Positions 31,686 through 44,552 of a DNA stretch of 64,000 nt are shown one piece after another. A program made the translations under genes and the position numbers. Numbering within the stretch: position 1 is the first letter of the stretch; every line of letters starts with the position of its first letter. The notes beneath the pieces are model-generated. The model saw nothing but the letters and a program-made list of their open reading frames with translations. It did not search any database and had not been told where the DNA came from. This DNA is from Cantharellus purpuraceus (taxonomy: Eukaryota > Basidiomycota > Agaricomycetes > Cantharellales > Hydnaceae), in contig JALBUN010000017.1 of NCBI GenBank assembly GCA_025174535.1, forward strand, positions 124,001-188,000, read 5' to 3'.

Positions 31686-32621
31686 GAGCTGCTTTCCTCC
31701 AGCTTACTGGGATTTCTCCATAGGAATGCTCAGTCCCATCAAAGTCACTCCAGTAGGCTCATTCACTGTTGGAATCTAATTGTAGCTTTTCTTTTCTATT
31801 CCCTATATTCAAATTCTTAAACCATTTAAAGATTTACCTTGTAATGTCTATAACACCTCAGTTCATTTTAGTAATAGCAGATTCATGGAGGTGTAATATA
31901 TCTGCTAAGATCCATATGTCTTTTGCTACCCTTGGGATAGTCAGTTTTTTTGACACAGCCTTATCCTTGGGGCCTTCTCCCTATCAAAGGGTACAGCTCT
32001 CACCTCTGCTGCATTCTCAGAGGCAGTATCAAAGCTCTCCACACAGGAGACCTCCCCAGGCACATTAACTTGCACCTCTGCTCCATTCTCAGAGGTGGGT
32101 AAAGCAATATTTTCAGGAGTTGTGTTACCTGTTATGGTGGCCAGGGAAGTATCTTCCCTGCCTGGCTTCAGACTGTGACTATGGCCATCTAGTACTACAT
32201 CCCTCTGGGATGTGACAGATCTAGCCCTCTTATATGAGTCATCCATCATCTGGTACATCCTTCCTCTTCCAGTTGACATTTCTTATAATAATTTTCAGCT
32301 ATGGGTTTTTGGTTAATGGCTCACTGGGTGATCAGTCTGGGGGGCTTGACCAATACTTCTTGGGTTTATAGAGAGGTCAAAAAAGATGTAATGAGTTGGA
32401 GTTTGGACTTTGAAGACTTGGCACAACCAGCAGACCAGTCATAATCAAGTTTATATTGAGGTCAGGTTCTCCTATCACTAACATACACGTAACTACTCTA
32501 CCTACTTATATATCACAGACATGGGCCTGTCTCCTGTCTCAGAACTGAGTTGGAGCGCCTAGTTAAGTCAGAGCTATTGCTATATGTCTGCCAAGTGGAC
32601 TAGCTCCTTACACATGTCACC
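31686..32621. other. no gene recognised; one weak minus-strand ORF
   Basis: About 0.9 kb. A 112-codon minus-strand frame at 31941-32279 starts MSTGRGRMYQMMDDSYKRAR and is polar, with a repeated SENGAEV/SENAAEV phrase. No family recognised; it could be a retroelement remnant or a chance ORF. Confidence 0.3.
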
Positions 32622-32895
32622 ATGAATGAATATAGTCAGTCACCTTTACAGTTTTTTTATAAAAAGACTTTCTTGCCACAACCTGCATCACCTGGTATGA
32701 TGGTTGATTTTGGACGATCATGGCTCACAGTATGTAAGCGCCAGTTTATTGATGAAATGCAACGTGTGATAATTGCTCACGTCTAGATTGGAAAGCTCTA
32801 GTGAGGGAGATCTCAGTCACAGAAGCATGGTGTACTACTCGGATGATCTGAGAGGAGACGCTGTGCCGCTCAGCATGTATTGACAGTATCTCTAA
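32622..32895 (+). repeat. dispersed duplicate of 26960-27242
   Basis: Near-identical partner of 26960-27242, on the 3' side of the intact DUF89 gene. Its position supports a segmental duplication that included the DUF89 locus. Confidence 0.75.
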
Positions 32896-33949
32896 AGAAG
32901 TGTAGGAAGGCCACGATTCACAGGCTCATATACGGTATATAGTGTACAGATAAATATCACCGAATCACATTGCCCGAATCAAAGGTATACCCTCCGCGTC
33001 CCCTCGACTCGGACTCACTCACCATGACCGCATCAACCCCCCCCCCACCCCCCCTCAAAAAAAACAAAAAGACAAAAAATCCACTTCAACCCCCAGACCT
33101 CAAAAGGCCTCACGCCAAGCGGACCAAATCTATACAGTTTGTACTAATGTATCACACACACACACGCGCGCGCGCGCGCACAAGAAAAAAAAAAAGCAAC
33201 CAACAACCAACAACCAACGACCCGAGCGCCACAGAAAAAAAAAAAAAAAACAACACCCACCCCAACGATACCCCCTCTCTTGAGCTTTTCACCACACACA
33301 CACACACACAATGACACGGACACGGACATGACGCGTATACACAACACACGCATGACAAAGAAAGCGGCGAGGGAAGGAAGGGATTTGGGAGGGCAGGTGT
33401 GGGGGGGAGAAAGGGATGAGGGAAGGTGGGGGGGGGGAGGAGGGGGAGGTTGAGGTGTCTAGCGAAAACCTATTTGACTATTAACACGACGCGGAGCGTA
33501 ATCCGACGCAAGCAAGCAATGAAACAAAAAAATATTTATCAAAGGTGAATGGAGGGGTTGTTTGGGATGGGATGGGATGGGATGAGAGTGTATATAAATT
33601 CGTGTGGGTTGATTGAAGGGGAAAGGAAAGGGCGTTGTGAAGAGTGCAAACGTGCGGGGGGTGTAGAAGAGTTCAGAGTGGGGTAGTCCTGGCTGAGGCT
33701 GGCTGGCTGGGCTGATGATCATCGGGGTCTAACAAACAACACCAAAAAGAAAAAGAAAAGAAAAAAACAAGGCGGGGGGGGGGGGGGCATTGCGTTTTTC
33801 TGAAAAAGGCGCGCCGTACGGTGTATGTGGTCTCTCCTCTCGTCCATCAATGCGAGAGTCGGCGGCCTGACGGGTGAAGGGTGGACTAATGGTGTGGTAG
33901 ACAGACTGAGAGAGGGAAACGAAAAACACACCCGCAGAACGGGACGAAT
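32896..33949. other. low-complexity tracts downstream of the DUF89 gene
   Basis: Contains poly-C (33039-33055), (AC)n and (CG)n near 33150-33180, poly-A (33184-33250), (AC)n at 33292-33310, poly-G at 33428-33450 and 33773-33787, and ggatgggatg repeats at 33565-33585. No gene. Such tracts may include the 3' UTR of the minus-strand DUF89 gene. Confidence 0.7.
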
Positions 33950-36326
33950 TCACGCAAAACGGACTTTTTCCCCAGGCCGGCCTTCGGAGAGGAGCACCAC
34001 CGCCTGTCCAGACATTGAAAAAAAAAAAAAGTGTCAGCGCGGTGAATAGTGAATAGGGCATGATGCACGACGCACATATTTCCCACTAATTTTCCACCCG
34101 GGCTCCTCTCGATCCAGCCGTTCCGCAATCGACTCGTCCGGAAGACCCACCACCACATCCGACTACCACACACACCAAAAGCAAAAAAAAAAAAAAAAGG
34201 CATCAGCCATCAGCCCTCACACGCACACACACACCACCACCACCACCACAGGAAAAGTGCATTGCCACCACCCACCTTGATCGTCCTCATCGAACACACC
34301 CTCGGCGCCCCCGCATGACTCGCCATCGGCCCGATCGCCTCCTCGAACGCCGTCGTGCTCGGCGCGGCACAGTCGTACGCCAGCTTGCGGTGGTTCAGGT
34401 CGCCTTTGAAGAACACGAGGTTGGAGCGGGAGAGGTGCAGGAAGAGGTCGGGCGCTTCAGAGTGGAGATCCCACTGCGAGGGGGGGTAAGGAGTGTGCGT
34501 GTGTGGGAGGGGGGGAGACTTACAAAGGTATAACCCGTACACCAAAACGGATGCTGCTCATACACCCACTTTCCCTCCTTCTCATACTGTTTCCAGCGCA
34601 TCCCCATCCGATGCAGCGTCTCCATCTCGGCCTAAAAATAAGATTAAAAAAACCGTCCCGCACATCACCGCCAACAAAGTTGAAAGCCCATCCATCCATC
34701 AGCAAACACGTCAAAAGAGAAAGGGAGGTCATTTCAAGCACCTCGCCGGCCCCGGGGAACAGCTGTCCGTATACCATCGTGTTGAGGAGCCAGTTCCAGT
34801 CCTTGCGCGTCACGTCGCTGACGAACCATGCAAAGCGCTTGCCATGGAAGTGGATCTGCGTTGCCAGGCCGGATTGCATGAGGTAGTCCGCTGCCGGGCA
34901 GAGGAGGAGGAGGTGCGAGTGCGTGAGTCCGTGGGTGTCAAATGCAAGGAAACAAGGGGGCGCACCAAAGACACAGTCGCAATACAGCTCAAACCCTGCG
35001 TTATCCAGCACAAAGTCAATCCGACCGCCTTTTACTTCCGAGATGGTGTTCCACAGCTGGGGGAGGTGGTTCCCGAGGATGCTGCGCAAATGTATAAGCC
35101 GAGGGGGTTGCCTGTTGGGGGGTGCACGTACTTTTTCTCGGTAGCGGCGAGGTGTTCACCGCCTGTACTTTGCAAGCTCTTGATCTGCTCCTCGCTCATA
35201 TTGATGAGCAGACTCAGATCCGTCGAGTTTCCCCATAGACACACTTCCCATGCCATGTCAGAACACGTTCACATTGAACGGCGCAACACCGCACCTTGCG
35301 CGAGCTCCAAAAACATGAGCCGCTCCCGCTCGCGACCGGCCTCCGTGTCGTCCGTGTGCACAAACGGCTCGACGAAGCGCGTGGAGAGCTCAAACACGGC
35401 CTCGGAGGAGCGGGAGAAGGTGTCGCATTTTTGGCGAAAGAAAACGTCATAGTCCTAAGGCAGAAATCAGTAAATGGGTGGGGGGTGACGCGCATACATG
35501 GCAGACGCACCTTCCAGTACCTGCTGACGCTGAAACATTCGTGAAGACGACGATACTTGTACGCTTCCGCAAAGAGCCACGGCGCGTTCATAAAGTCCTT
35601 GCCTGGTACACGGTCAGCGAAAACATGGTGCATGAGCGCAGGACGCGCACCCTGGAAGAATTTGGCAATCTCCTTGTTCCACAAGGCAACGTCGCCCTCT
35701 CCGTCGTCCATAATCGGGCGCAGCTGACTGCAAAACGCGCGTCACCACCGCATATATCTCCCCCCCAGCCGCGCAGCCACTCACTGATTTCCGCTCAGAT
35801 TCTGCATGAGCTGCTCCATCCTGCCCACGCAGCCGACCAGATCCTCGATCCGCTCCACCTCCCACTCGCTGTTCAGGGTGCGGACGACGTCCTCGATGGC
35901 CTTGCCGAGGATGGTGGGCAGACGCACGCCCATGGTGGCGTGCGCAAAGGAAAACTCGTGGTAGCCGCGGTAGGCGGGCCAGGGGGGGTTGTTGGGGTCG
36001 ACGCGGGAGGGCGTGCGGGGACAGACGGGGACGACGTGCGTGCGGGAGGGCATGTTCCCGAGGGAGAGCGTGACCTTGTTCACCATCATCATCATGGGGA
36101 GGTCGTCCGCGGCGGCGTCGGGCTCGTCGCCGGGGTGGGTCGAGTGCGCGGAGGAGGAGGGCACGGTGTCGGACGCGGTGGACGCAAAGGGGGAGTCGTC
36201 TGCGCACGAGCCCGGGGAGGAGGAGGCTTCCTGGGAGTCTGGGAGATGCGGGGCTTCGATTCCCGAGAAATAGGACGCCAAGTCGGCGGGTGGAGCCTGT
36301 TTGGCAGCAGGGGCAATGACGACCAT
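33950..36326 (-). CDS. DUF89/ARMT1-family damage-control phosphatase, 10 exons
   Basis: My exon model on the minus strand is 36326-35785, 35727-35511, 35454-35295, 35243-35132, 35081-34966, 34890-34742, 34631-34524, 34473-34276, 34162-34076, 34003-33950. All introns are GT-AG and the total is 1743 nt (580 aa). The core shows [25 protein letters not shown] (metal-binding D and N near residue 370), [15 protein letters not shown] and [11 protein letters not shown], the hallmarks of DUF89 enzymes. These are metal-dependent phosphatases acting on damaged sugar-phosphate metabolites. The N-terminal ~110 residues are Ser/Asp-rich and extend beyond the usual family length. I chose ATG 36326 (context gccATGg) over an upstream ATG at 36365 because a TATAA lies just upstream. 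It is duplicated in pieces at 24217-27860. Confidence 0.88.
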
Positions 36327-36368
36327 GGCACAAGAGTACAGAACAGGGCGGTGCATGAGACACACGGG

Positions 36369-36375
36369 TTATATA
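36369..36375 (-). promoter_or_regulatory. TATA-like box of the DUF89 gene
   Basis: The minus strand reads tatataa about 43 bp before the chosen ATG, which leaves a short leader. The position fits a core promoter; no other elements were identified. Confidence 0.4.
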
Positions 36376-36399
36376 CTCGTGATTGCGCTCTCTTTTGTC

Positions 36400-39300
36400 T
36401 AACACGGCTCATATTTCCCTGTCCCCATCCCAAACCCCGCCGTCTGCTGTGAAACTACCCTCCTTTCGCCAGAAATGGCAATTTCTCCTGGTAGACGCCC
36501 GCAGCGGCGGACGCTCCTCCTCCTCCGTCCTCACGTGACATAGGGGGTGTTTCGCAGCACTCTCGGAAGATCTCTGCGGTGACGCCCACCGGGCGGCGGC
36601 GTCCCCGTCCCCAGCGACCCCATCTGCGGCGGCCGCGGCGCGTCCCGTGAACTTACATACAAACACCTCCCCATCATCGATGTGCGCGGTTCGCCCGAAC
36701 GTGGATACTCGCTCCAGTTACTGGCATGCCTTTGCGGGCAAGCATCACCCCGGTGCACGCATCGCACGTGCGGAACGCCCTAATCCACAGTCTCTTCATC
36801 CGAATCCGGTCACACGCTGCCATCGCCATACATACTGCCAACCATATCACGCATCCCTATCTGATCGTACCTCCCCATACCGCTATGCACGGCGTCCCAG
36901 CTCACGTCCAAAATCGCCCGCCCATCCCGCTAACGCGTGCCTTCATACGGTCACAAACATAAGCGAGTCATTATCCTTACTTGGCATGTATCGCTTAGCC
37001 TTTACCACGCACGCACGATCATGTTCACAAGCGGCCCTTCTCTCATCCGGCCCCAGACCCGGGACCCGTCACTCCAACAAGCCCTACACGCCCAAAGGCA
37101 ACCGAGTGACGGATCCCTCCCATCTCGTATCATCAGTCCACATGGAGGCTATCGATTGACGCTGCGGCCACCGCCACTGGTATACTCGGGACTCGGGGAC
37201 TCGGATCTTTTGCATGGCACGTCCAAAACGTAAACACCCCCGTTGTGTTCCACACGCGTGCGAGGGCCTTGGAGTGTGGAGCCTCTGTCATCCCAGGTCG
37301 GTTTCCAGACCCGAGGGGTCGGATGTTACCGCTCAGCTAGAACTTGCTGTGCGTAGAGAGGCTCCACTGCAATATCTGTGTGCAGAACGAAGCTCGGTTT
37401 CGAGATGTGGTGTATTGTGTGACATTTACACATTTACATAGGGGGTCGGTTTTCTGCGCTATGTGCCTGATCTCAAATCACACACTCCATGCCACTGGGG
37501 GTGTATCTCTAGCCTTTTATCTCAATGGCCTACGCAATCACATCCTTTCCGTCTCACTTCCCATTCTTCTTTCATTCTGACTCTTCGACCGCCCTTATGG
37601 AAGAAGGCGGCGTTGGCGCGCGATTCGAGTTCGTACATCACCCTCATCGTCACGAGGGATATCACTTGCCGTCAAGAGCTCCACACGCTCCACCACTGCA
37701 CACTTGGACGAGACCGGCAAATACATTAACATGTCGAGATTATTGAGAATCCGAGAAAAAATCCCTGTTTTTGTTTGGGTCTCGATTGTCGTGCTGCAAC
37801 ACCCGGGAGCGCTTTTTCCTATGCCGTTCACATTGCGTTAAATTCGCACAAAAGTCAACGTACATATATTCCCCCTTGCATAATTACAAGTAGGAACAGA
37901 ATGGCTAGATGGAATTTAATTAGCTAAACATCTGAGTGAGCAACAATGATGGATTTGGCCAGACCCATGGCATACATGCCCTAGCGAGCTACGCGCTCCG
38001 GAATGCGTCTGTGGGTGTATTTGGCTGGAGCTGACCTTCCACACTTGCTTCCTGTGCATCAGCTACTCAATGCTGTACCTCCACCGCATTCACCTCAAAA
38101 ATTGCTTTGCTTGAAAAATTTCCTGGCCCGTTTTCACCGGTCACCCTTCTTGACCCTAGGGTTAAGGTTAGCTCACTATGTTTCGACTCGGTCAATTTGG
38201 CCACTCAACAACGTGAGCGGTGGGTGGGCTTGGTGAACGGCTCCATATGAGCATGCATCCAAGCCGTCGTTTTTTTTTTTTTTTTTGTGACGGTTGGATC
38301 GAATCCAATCATCATTCACACCCGAGCACATCACGCGCACGGCAAATCCATGGTTGAAACGTCACGAGCACGAGCGGCGCGTTGTCGTTCCAATAAATGC
38401 CAACAACGCCAACAACGCCAATACTCCCATAATACTCCAACTCCAACTACCACACAATACCATACCATACCATATTGAACGGCGCTATAAAGCGCATCGC
38501 GATCGACCCCTGGATCCCACGGTGATGATGGCATCACATATAGAAGTGGCGTGTCATAATAACAAAGGTATTAATTATTACACTGATGGACTCTGGACCC
38601 GTGCACGGTCATCGATGTCGGCTGGAGCACACACCTGATCAGACAGCTGGGAGGGAGGGGATCAGAGTCTCTGGGCACATACACGTTTTAGAGCAAGACC
38701 ATAAAAGACTGTCGAGCCACCCCCGATGGGCGATACAGCGTCCCAAGCATCTCATGACGCACCAATGTCCACGCCGCCCAAGGGACCAAACCTCACGCTA
38801 GACACACCCTCACCCGAGCTTTCATAGTTGGCTCAACAACAAAATAAAAACCCTCCAAACACTATCCCACAAAAGGTACTGGCACCGGTTCGTCACATTC
38901 GCGAGGTCTGCAGAACGCACATGATGTGACTTCCCGAGGCTGGTATTTGTCATCAGAGTCAGATTACGTAATATCATGCACTCGTGCTCAAATACGATCC
39001 GTCACAAAGTCAGTTGTATAACAAATATACTGCGCGCCTCGTCTCTCGCTTCCCGACTCCTGTGCAGAATCCGTATGTACAAGCCCGTTGTCTCAGCAAC
39101 AATCAGGGCGCGCTCGCATGATCAGCCCAGAAGCATAGAAGGAGACATTATCTGAGTCTGAGACACCTCATCGATAATGTGCGCCGTTTTTCAATAAACG
39201 TCGAATAATGATCATCAGAGCGCCAGTTTTTGACGTGTTTGTTGTCGATCTATTACACCGTCCCCTGGTAATTGCTCGCCACGGCGTCCCGCACTCTGTA

Positions 39301-40140
39301 CCGGGAAGACGCCGTGGCCGATGCGATAGCAATCGGTATCCCATGGACTCCGCCCGTCTCCCTGGGGGTTTTGGTGCATCGGCAGGAATCCCAATTATGA
39401 CACGCCAGAATGAGGCAGGCTTGGACGAGCCAGGGCGGGCGGCTGTGGGAACGGAGCGGGGCATGATATGAGAGAATGGGTTAGGAGCCTGTCATTTGGA
39501 ATCTGTTTGGGCGTGTGTTCTCCCTGATGACGCTGCCATCCTCAAATACTACATCCACACCCCTCGAGCCTTGTCAGCTTGTGACAGCCTTTTTCCCCTG
39601 ACAAGCTAAACTCCCATCCGAAGCAAAGTCGTCCTCGACATTTTCGTTCGACTGTCATCTTGTGCAATAAGCAGGGAAAACGGGAGTTCGGTGCGACCAC
39701 GTAATAGGGGGAGGTCGAGCTCCAGTATTGTGTTGGTTGTACTACGTCCTCAGATCGGTTCGTGTTGTCTGTCAGTGGCTTTGACCTAGAAACCAGTCCG
39801 AAACTCTTGATTCAACGCGACCTATGTATATGCATGTTACCTATAAGGTACGTGAGTGAACGACTGTAGCATGCGATCCATTTCGGTTTTTGGGTGAGGA
39901 GTCCACAGCGGTAACTTGCAACCGAATTTGGCGAGCGTAATTGCGGAGAACAGACCACCAACGACCAAAGCTTGTATTACACTAGACAAAGACATGTCCA
40001 TTGATGCTTGTAGCGCGATTACTTTATAGTAACAAGCTGACGTTTTACATCAGCAAGGTGCATCGTGTCTCCTGTCGGACACTTACAGCAGCATATAGGC
40101 CTTTTCCCAAATCCGTCTGCTGATGGACACCAAAAGCAAT
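36400..40140. other. no gene recognised (3.7 kb)
   Basis: Several open frames (such as 36647-37159 plus and 39168-39464 minus) show no family motif and their codon use looks random. A poly-T run is at 38270-38286, and short caacaacgc and ccatac repeats are at 38400-38475. This may be decayed repeat DNA. Confidence 0.45.
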
Positions 40141-40256
40141 TCCTTTGATCGGCTCGGTAATGTACAGCTAGGACAGGCTAGGTGTGCCTCGTGCCCCTTC
40201 CTCCCCAACCAAGACCATTAGCTGCTCTAAGAAAATCCAAAGCCATGAACAAAGCT

Positions 40257-42230
40257 TCAAACGCTGTTCTTCTTCTCGCATGCTGACAACCACCGAGCAA
40301 CGGCTGAGTTAGGCGGTGAAGAACCAGCCTCACTATTGCCGGGGGACCACTGCAGACCACCACCCTCAAACCATATCTCATTCATGTCCGTAATGTCAGA
40401 GGGAAGAGGTGAGGTGATCCCTGTAACCTCTCGTTCCATGATCTGTTCAGCGTTTTCAATCTCCCACGGCCACACGACACGCTCCCATAGAGATGAGAGC
40501 CGAAATGCGTGCTTTTGCAAAGTCAAGAGGGCCATCGCCAGCCGTAATCGATGCACCATCCACGCCGCGTCTGTCTTGTCGGCCTTGGCTGGAAACGGAA
40601 GGGAATCGATCACAATTGAAGCATACCGATACGTCATTGATCCTGAAGATCGGGGAGAGGATGCATCACGTTCGTTTGCGATGGGAATATGTGCTATGAT
40701 GTTGACGGCATGCGCATCATATTGAATTCCAAATAAAACAGCCCAAGGAGGCAGTCGTGGCGTGGCTGCAGCAGGATCATGTGGGGATTCAACCCCCTGC
40801 TGGTGGCGAAGAAAGCAGGTAATGATGAGAGCTTCAAGGTTGGGCTGTGCGAGATACGCCATGTCTTCTCTTGAACAACACCCGGAACTATATCCAGTAG
40901 TACTCGTTGAAGAAAACCAAGGGTCTGGTGACTTGGCCGCGAATATCAGGGCTGGGCTCAACAGACTTATGGGTAAAACCTTTGCACGTCGGATCGTCGT
41001 GGTGCGAATAGCTTGGATGGGATTCAGGGCCACTGCAAACTCCAATTCGCCTGTGGTGGGTCCGTGCCAAAGCATGATGGGAAGTGGAATGTGGGAGATC
41101 TACGTAGATGTTGGTAGACATGGGATAGAGGGCTTGACGAGAACTTACTTTCTGATCCAACAGCCAGGGATTCCGTCGAACATGGATGAAATCACAAAGT
41201 CTGCCGACATCTGATCCCCTTGATACAAAAATAGCTCCATTATTTGCTGAAGAGCCCGATCCGTCTTGACGTGAAGAGCGTCTTCCATACTCACAAGCTT
41301 TATAGAGGTTCGATACACAGCCAATGCGAAATCAGGCTCAAGCGCATCCAAAGATCTATGTCTGACTACGACCTCTTCGTGGCTAAGACCAATAACATGG
41401 GTACGCAGGAGGTGTAAGAGAATGGCACTGTGCACGCGGGATATGTCCGGGTCATGTTCCAGAAGGTTCAAATCACGTCCCACAAGGCTCAGATCAAGCT
41501 TATCCGTCTTGGGCTAATAATTTGTCAGCGGTAAATAAAAACATAGTTGCATAATCAATATGCATATACTTACGATCCAGTCTGCAGGTAGGCGATGTAC
41601 CTGGTCGCGCGGTCGCCACACAGCTTTGATTGATTTAAGGAAGTGGAGCTGGGCATGTGTGACACCTAACTTGAGAGAGAGATCGCCGTTGAGTATGTTC
41701 TCGTGGTGGAATGTCCAAGCATCTGGAGAGCTACCGGGTGTCACGTTCAGTGCTTCCCTTTTGAAGAGTCGATACACTCTGCACTCACACAGAAGATATA
41801 ATCCCAGCTCTTCTGCGGAGATCCTTGAGAGAATCGTCGGCAGATTTTTCAAATTCAGACATGTGCAATAGGGGAAGTTGAGATAGACTCTCTAGTACAG
41901 CGATCCTGGCAGGTCCTGGCGGAGCGCCATTCGAGCAAGCGCCCGAACCTTGGATCGCCGCTGCCACGTGGCCTGGGGAAAACACTGGCACCCCCTCAGC
42001 TGTATTGTCCCTTCTGAGATTCACTCTCAATTTGATAGCTTTATGGATTCATTATAATCTATCACATCGATAACATCTCCCTCCTTTGGATTCTTCCTGT
42101 TTGGGGAGTTCATTGAATCAGAATCTATATATACGAGCGAAAGTAGCACAACATGTCCTTCACTTTCCTCGACAATACCACCAAAAGCTTCATCCCTCGA
42201 TGCAATCTCTTTAGAACTTGGGATACCCAC
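40257..42230 (-). CDS. uncharacterised multi-exon protein
   Basis: Minus-strand exons join well in the 3' part. The last exon (to the stop at 40257) begins ISHIPLPIMLWHG after a GTAAGT...TAG intron that starts right after GCWIRK. The exon at about 41145-41515 contains LHLLRTHVIGLSHEEVVVRH and MELFLYQGDQMSADFVI. The one before it encodes SPDAWTFHHENILNGDLSLK and RPRDQVHRLPADWI. Upstream, the frames at 41803-42030 and 42027-42230 (start ATG 42230) are probably the first exons, but their junction is unsure. The protein is helical with no signal peptide or membrane span. I do not recognise the family. A related fragment lies at 43748-43905 on the plus strand. Confidence 0.6.
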
Positions 42231-42291
42231 CGGGGATTCCAGTAAACCGGCAAGGTCTGAAGCTTGTCGAGACTCTGATCATATTATACTG

Positions 42292-43652
42292 ATGTTTTTC
42301 CCCAGTCAACTGTCCCAAAGTGACTCTGAACGGGCAGGCTGTTTCCATGAGCATTTGGCAGGGATAGTATGGGCAACACAAGAGATAGGTTCCATTGAAC
42401 AGGTTGTGAGCTTCGAAACATCAGTCGCCAGGGATGCGGTATCGTTCATCACAGAGATCCGCATGGAGTGGATGTTTGGCAGTCCAAAGACAAGCATCGA
42501 CTTCCCAAGCTCGCTTCGCGTTAACGAAGGTGCCTCAGCTGAGGCAACGTTGGCCTTAACCCTACATTAATTTTTGACGATCATGAGACGGCGAATGGTG
42601 TCCAGGAAGGTGATATTTTGGACTTTAGAAACGTCAAACCGCATCAATTAGAACCCACGCTGTTCAGGGTTTTTTAATATTTCATTCATCGCTCCATGTC
42701 CGATAATCCAAGAAGTCGCAACATCAACTGGGTGAAAAAGTATCGCGCAGCCCCGCACCCAGCACCAGATTGGTCTTGGATGATTCTACGAAAATCCCTC
42801 CTCAGAACGAGGAGATTGCTTTCAAGGCGCAACCGACCATGACGTCTTTGCTGCGACTGTCACCTTCGGGAAACCATAGCGCCGAGTTAGCCATTGAACG
42901 GCTCGTGGGGTCAGCATTGGCAGGGATATTCCATGTCCACGGATGCCAGGTTCTCTCGTAAGTGGCTTTGCTATCAACTTTTTTTCATTCTTTCATCATT
43001 TCTCACAGTGGCCAGTCACTGCGGTTTCCCTCAAGGATCCGCACATCACGTTCATCGCCCCATCCAGACTTGCCGACTCATGTCGTCAACAAACACTTCC
43101 AGCTTGTGCAGCCTGTAGTGATTTCCGGAGAGTGTAAACAGTCGAAGCGTAGGATCAAAATCCCGTCATCCTCCACTACTAGTAATACCTTACACGTTCC
43201 TCGGCCCACAAATGGTGTGACATCCAACGCCCCAAATCCAACACCATCTCCTCTTGCTCAGCTGTCTTCCAGTGTCCATGGAACGATGATACTCCTGCTT
43301 CTTTATCACTACAGCAACAATTGTCTCTTGGAAAGAGAAAGATGAAACGAAACTGGGGAAGCTGGACAAGCGGTCCTTCGTATACACTATTTATTACGAT
43401 GAGGCACAGGTGGTAATTTACGTGAACTTTCCAGTTATTATGGTCAATCGCTAGCGATTTTTGATGACCCCGGTGTTTCATGCCTCCCTTATTTTCCCCC
43501 TTTTGCAGATGCGTTTTAATCTTGCAGTTGCACTGGTGAAACGACATGCAGAGGAACTAAGGGATTGGTTTAAAGATTTTCCCTGGGACAGATTCCAGTG
43601 TTTGTGCCTTGTCACATGCCTCTACTTGCTTACCTTAATCGCCATACCATAG
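42292..43652 (+). CDS. possible hypothetical gene, exons uncertain
   Basis: Plus-strand open pieces include 42292-42570 (CFHEHLAGIVWATQEIGSIE, then FITEIRMEWMFG), a frame at 42770-42955 (TSLLRLSPSGNHSAELAIER, then ALAGIFHVHGCQV, followed by a GTAAGT donor), a piece encoding DPHITFIAPSRLAD near 43040, and 43508-43652 ending in a hydrophobic stretch. Splice signals such as gtaagtggc after 42958 suggest one or two spliced genes, but I cannot assemble a full model or name a family. Confidence 0.3.
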
Positions 43653-43747
43653 GGCCTGCGGAATGATCTTCTTGACTCGATACCAATGCTTTCGGTCGAT
43701 TATGTCCTAGCTACCTCTGTGTCATAGTTCTCACATAATCCACATAC

Positions 43748-43905
43748 TGTAGCCCTCCAGATGCTTGGACATTCCACCACGAGAACATACTTAAAGGAGA
43801 GTTCTCTCTCAAATTAGGTATCCCAACTCCGCTTCCTTCTGTCAAAGCTGTGTGACGACCGCGTGACCAGGTACATCGCTTGCGCAGACTGGATTATAAG
43901 TACAT
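43748..43905 (+). pseudogene. fragment related to the 40257-42230 gene
   Basis: The plus strand encodes PDAWTFHHENILKGEFSLKL, then VKAV, a stop, and RPRDQVHRL. It is a close match to the exon of the neighbouring minus-strand gene that encodes SPDAWTFHHENILNGDLSLK. It is an inverted partial duplicate broken by a TGA where the intact gene has Trp. Confidence 0.7.
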
Positions 43906-44552
43906 ATCAATCATGTAACTATCTCTGTATGCACCGGTGACAAATTATTAGCCCAACATCTTGTAATACAAACAGCCTTCTGATATCATCACCGTATGCA
44001 AGGTGGTAAGTTATGTCGTCCGTGTAGCAGTGTACAGTAGCTAGCTGGTAGCAAATTGGTAGCAAATATGAAACCAGGTCCCTGTCTAGGCTCACCGCTA
44101 TCAATAAAGATAAACCCCAGTCTCGCCCGAGCTCTAATCGAATCGACAAACGTGGGTAAACGTGGTCAACTGAGCAGTTGCACTGTTATAGATCCTAATA
44201 GTGAGGACCTCTCCCCCGGACTTCAAAGAGATTTAGTCACCGTGAACAAGATCCAGCACAATATACAGCGCCAGCTGGTTCTTTTGGATATCACCCGCAT
44301 CAAGGATAGATCAGCACCAAGACTATTAGGTCAAAGAAGCACAAGAAGAACATGTGAACGAACGTGCGTCCAAGTTCTGTGCGAGTTGACTGCCTGATTA
44401 AAACATCCGATACTCCCACATGTCCTGAGTCGACTATCCGTTAACTTCATATTTATATGATAAGACTCTTCTGGTTTCGGTGTGCTTGCACTTGACCCCG
44501 GCTTCAAGGCTGCCCACCGTGATACCCTCGACGGTCCACCTGCATGCTCGCA
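43906..44552. other. no gene recognised
   Basis: About 650 bp before the MFS gene. It contains a 113-codon open frame at 44056-44397 without family motifs. The promoter of the MFS gene should lie at its right end. Confidence 0.4.

Noticed and set aside
34493..35452. 319-codon plus-strand open frame
   Set aside because: Antisense to the DUF89 exons, whose conserved motifs and splice sites are on the minus strand.
36647..37159. 170-codon Arg/Pro/His-rich plus-strand open frame
   Set aside because: No domain, no convincing start, and random-looking codon use; left as unannotated DNA.
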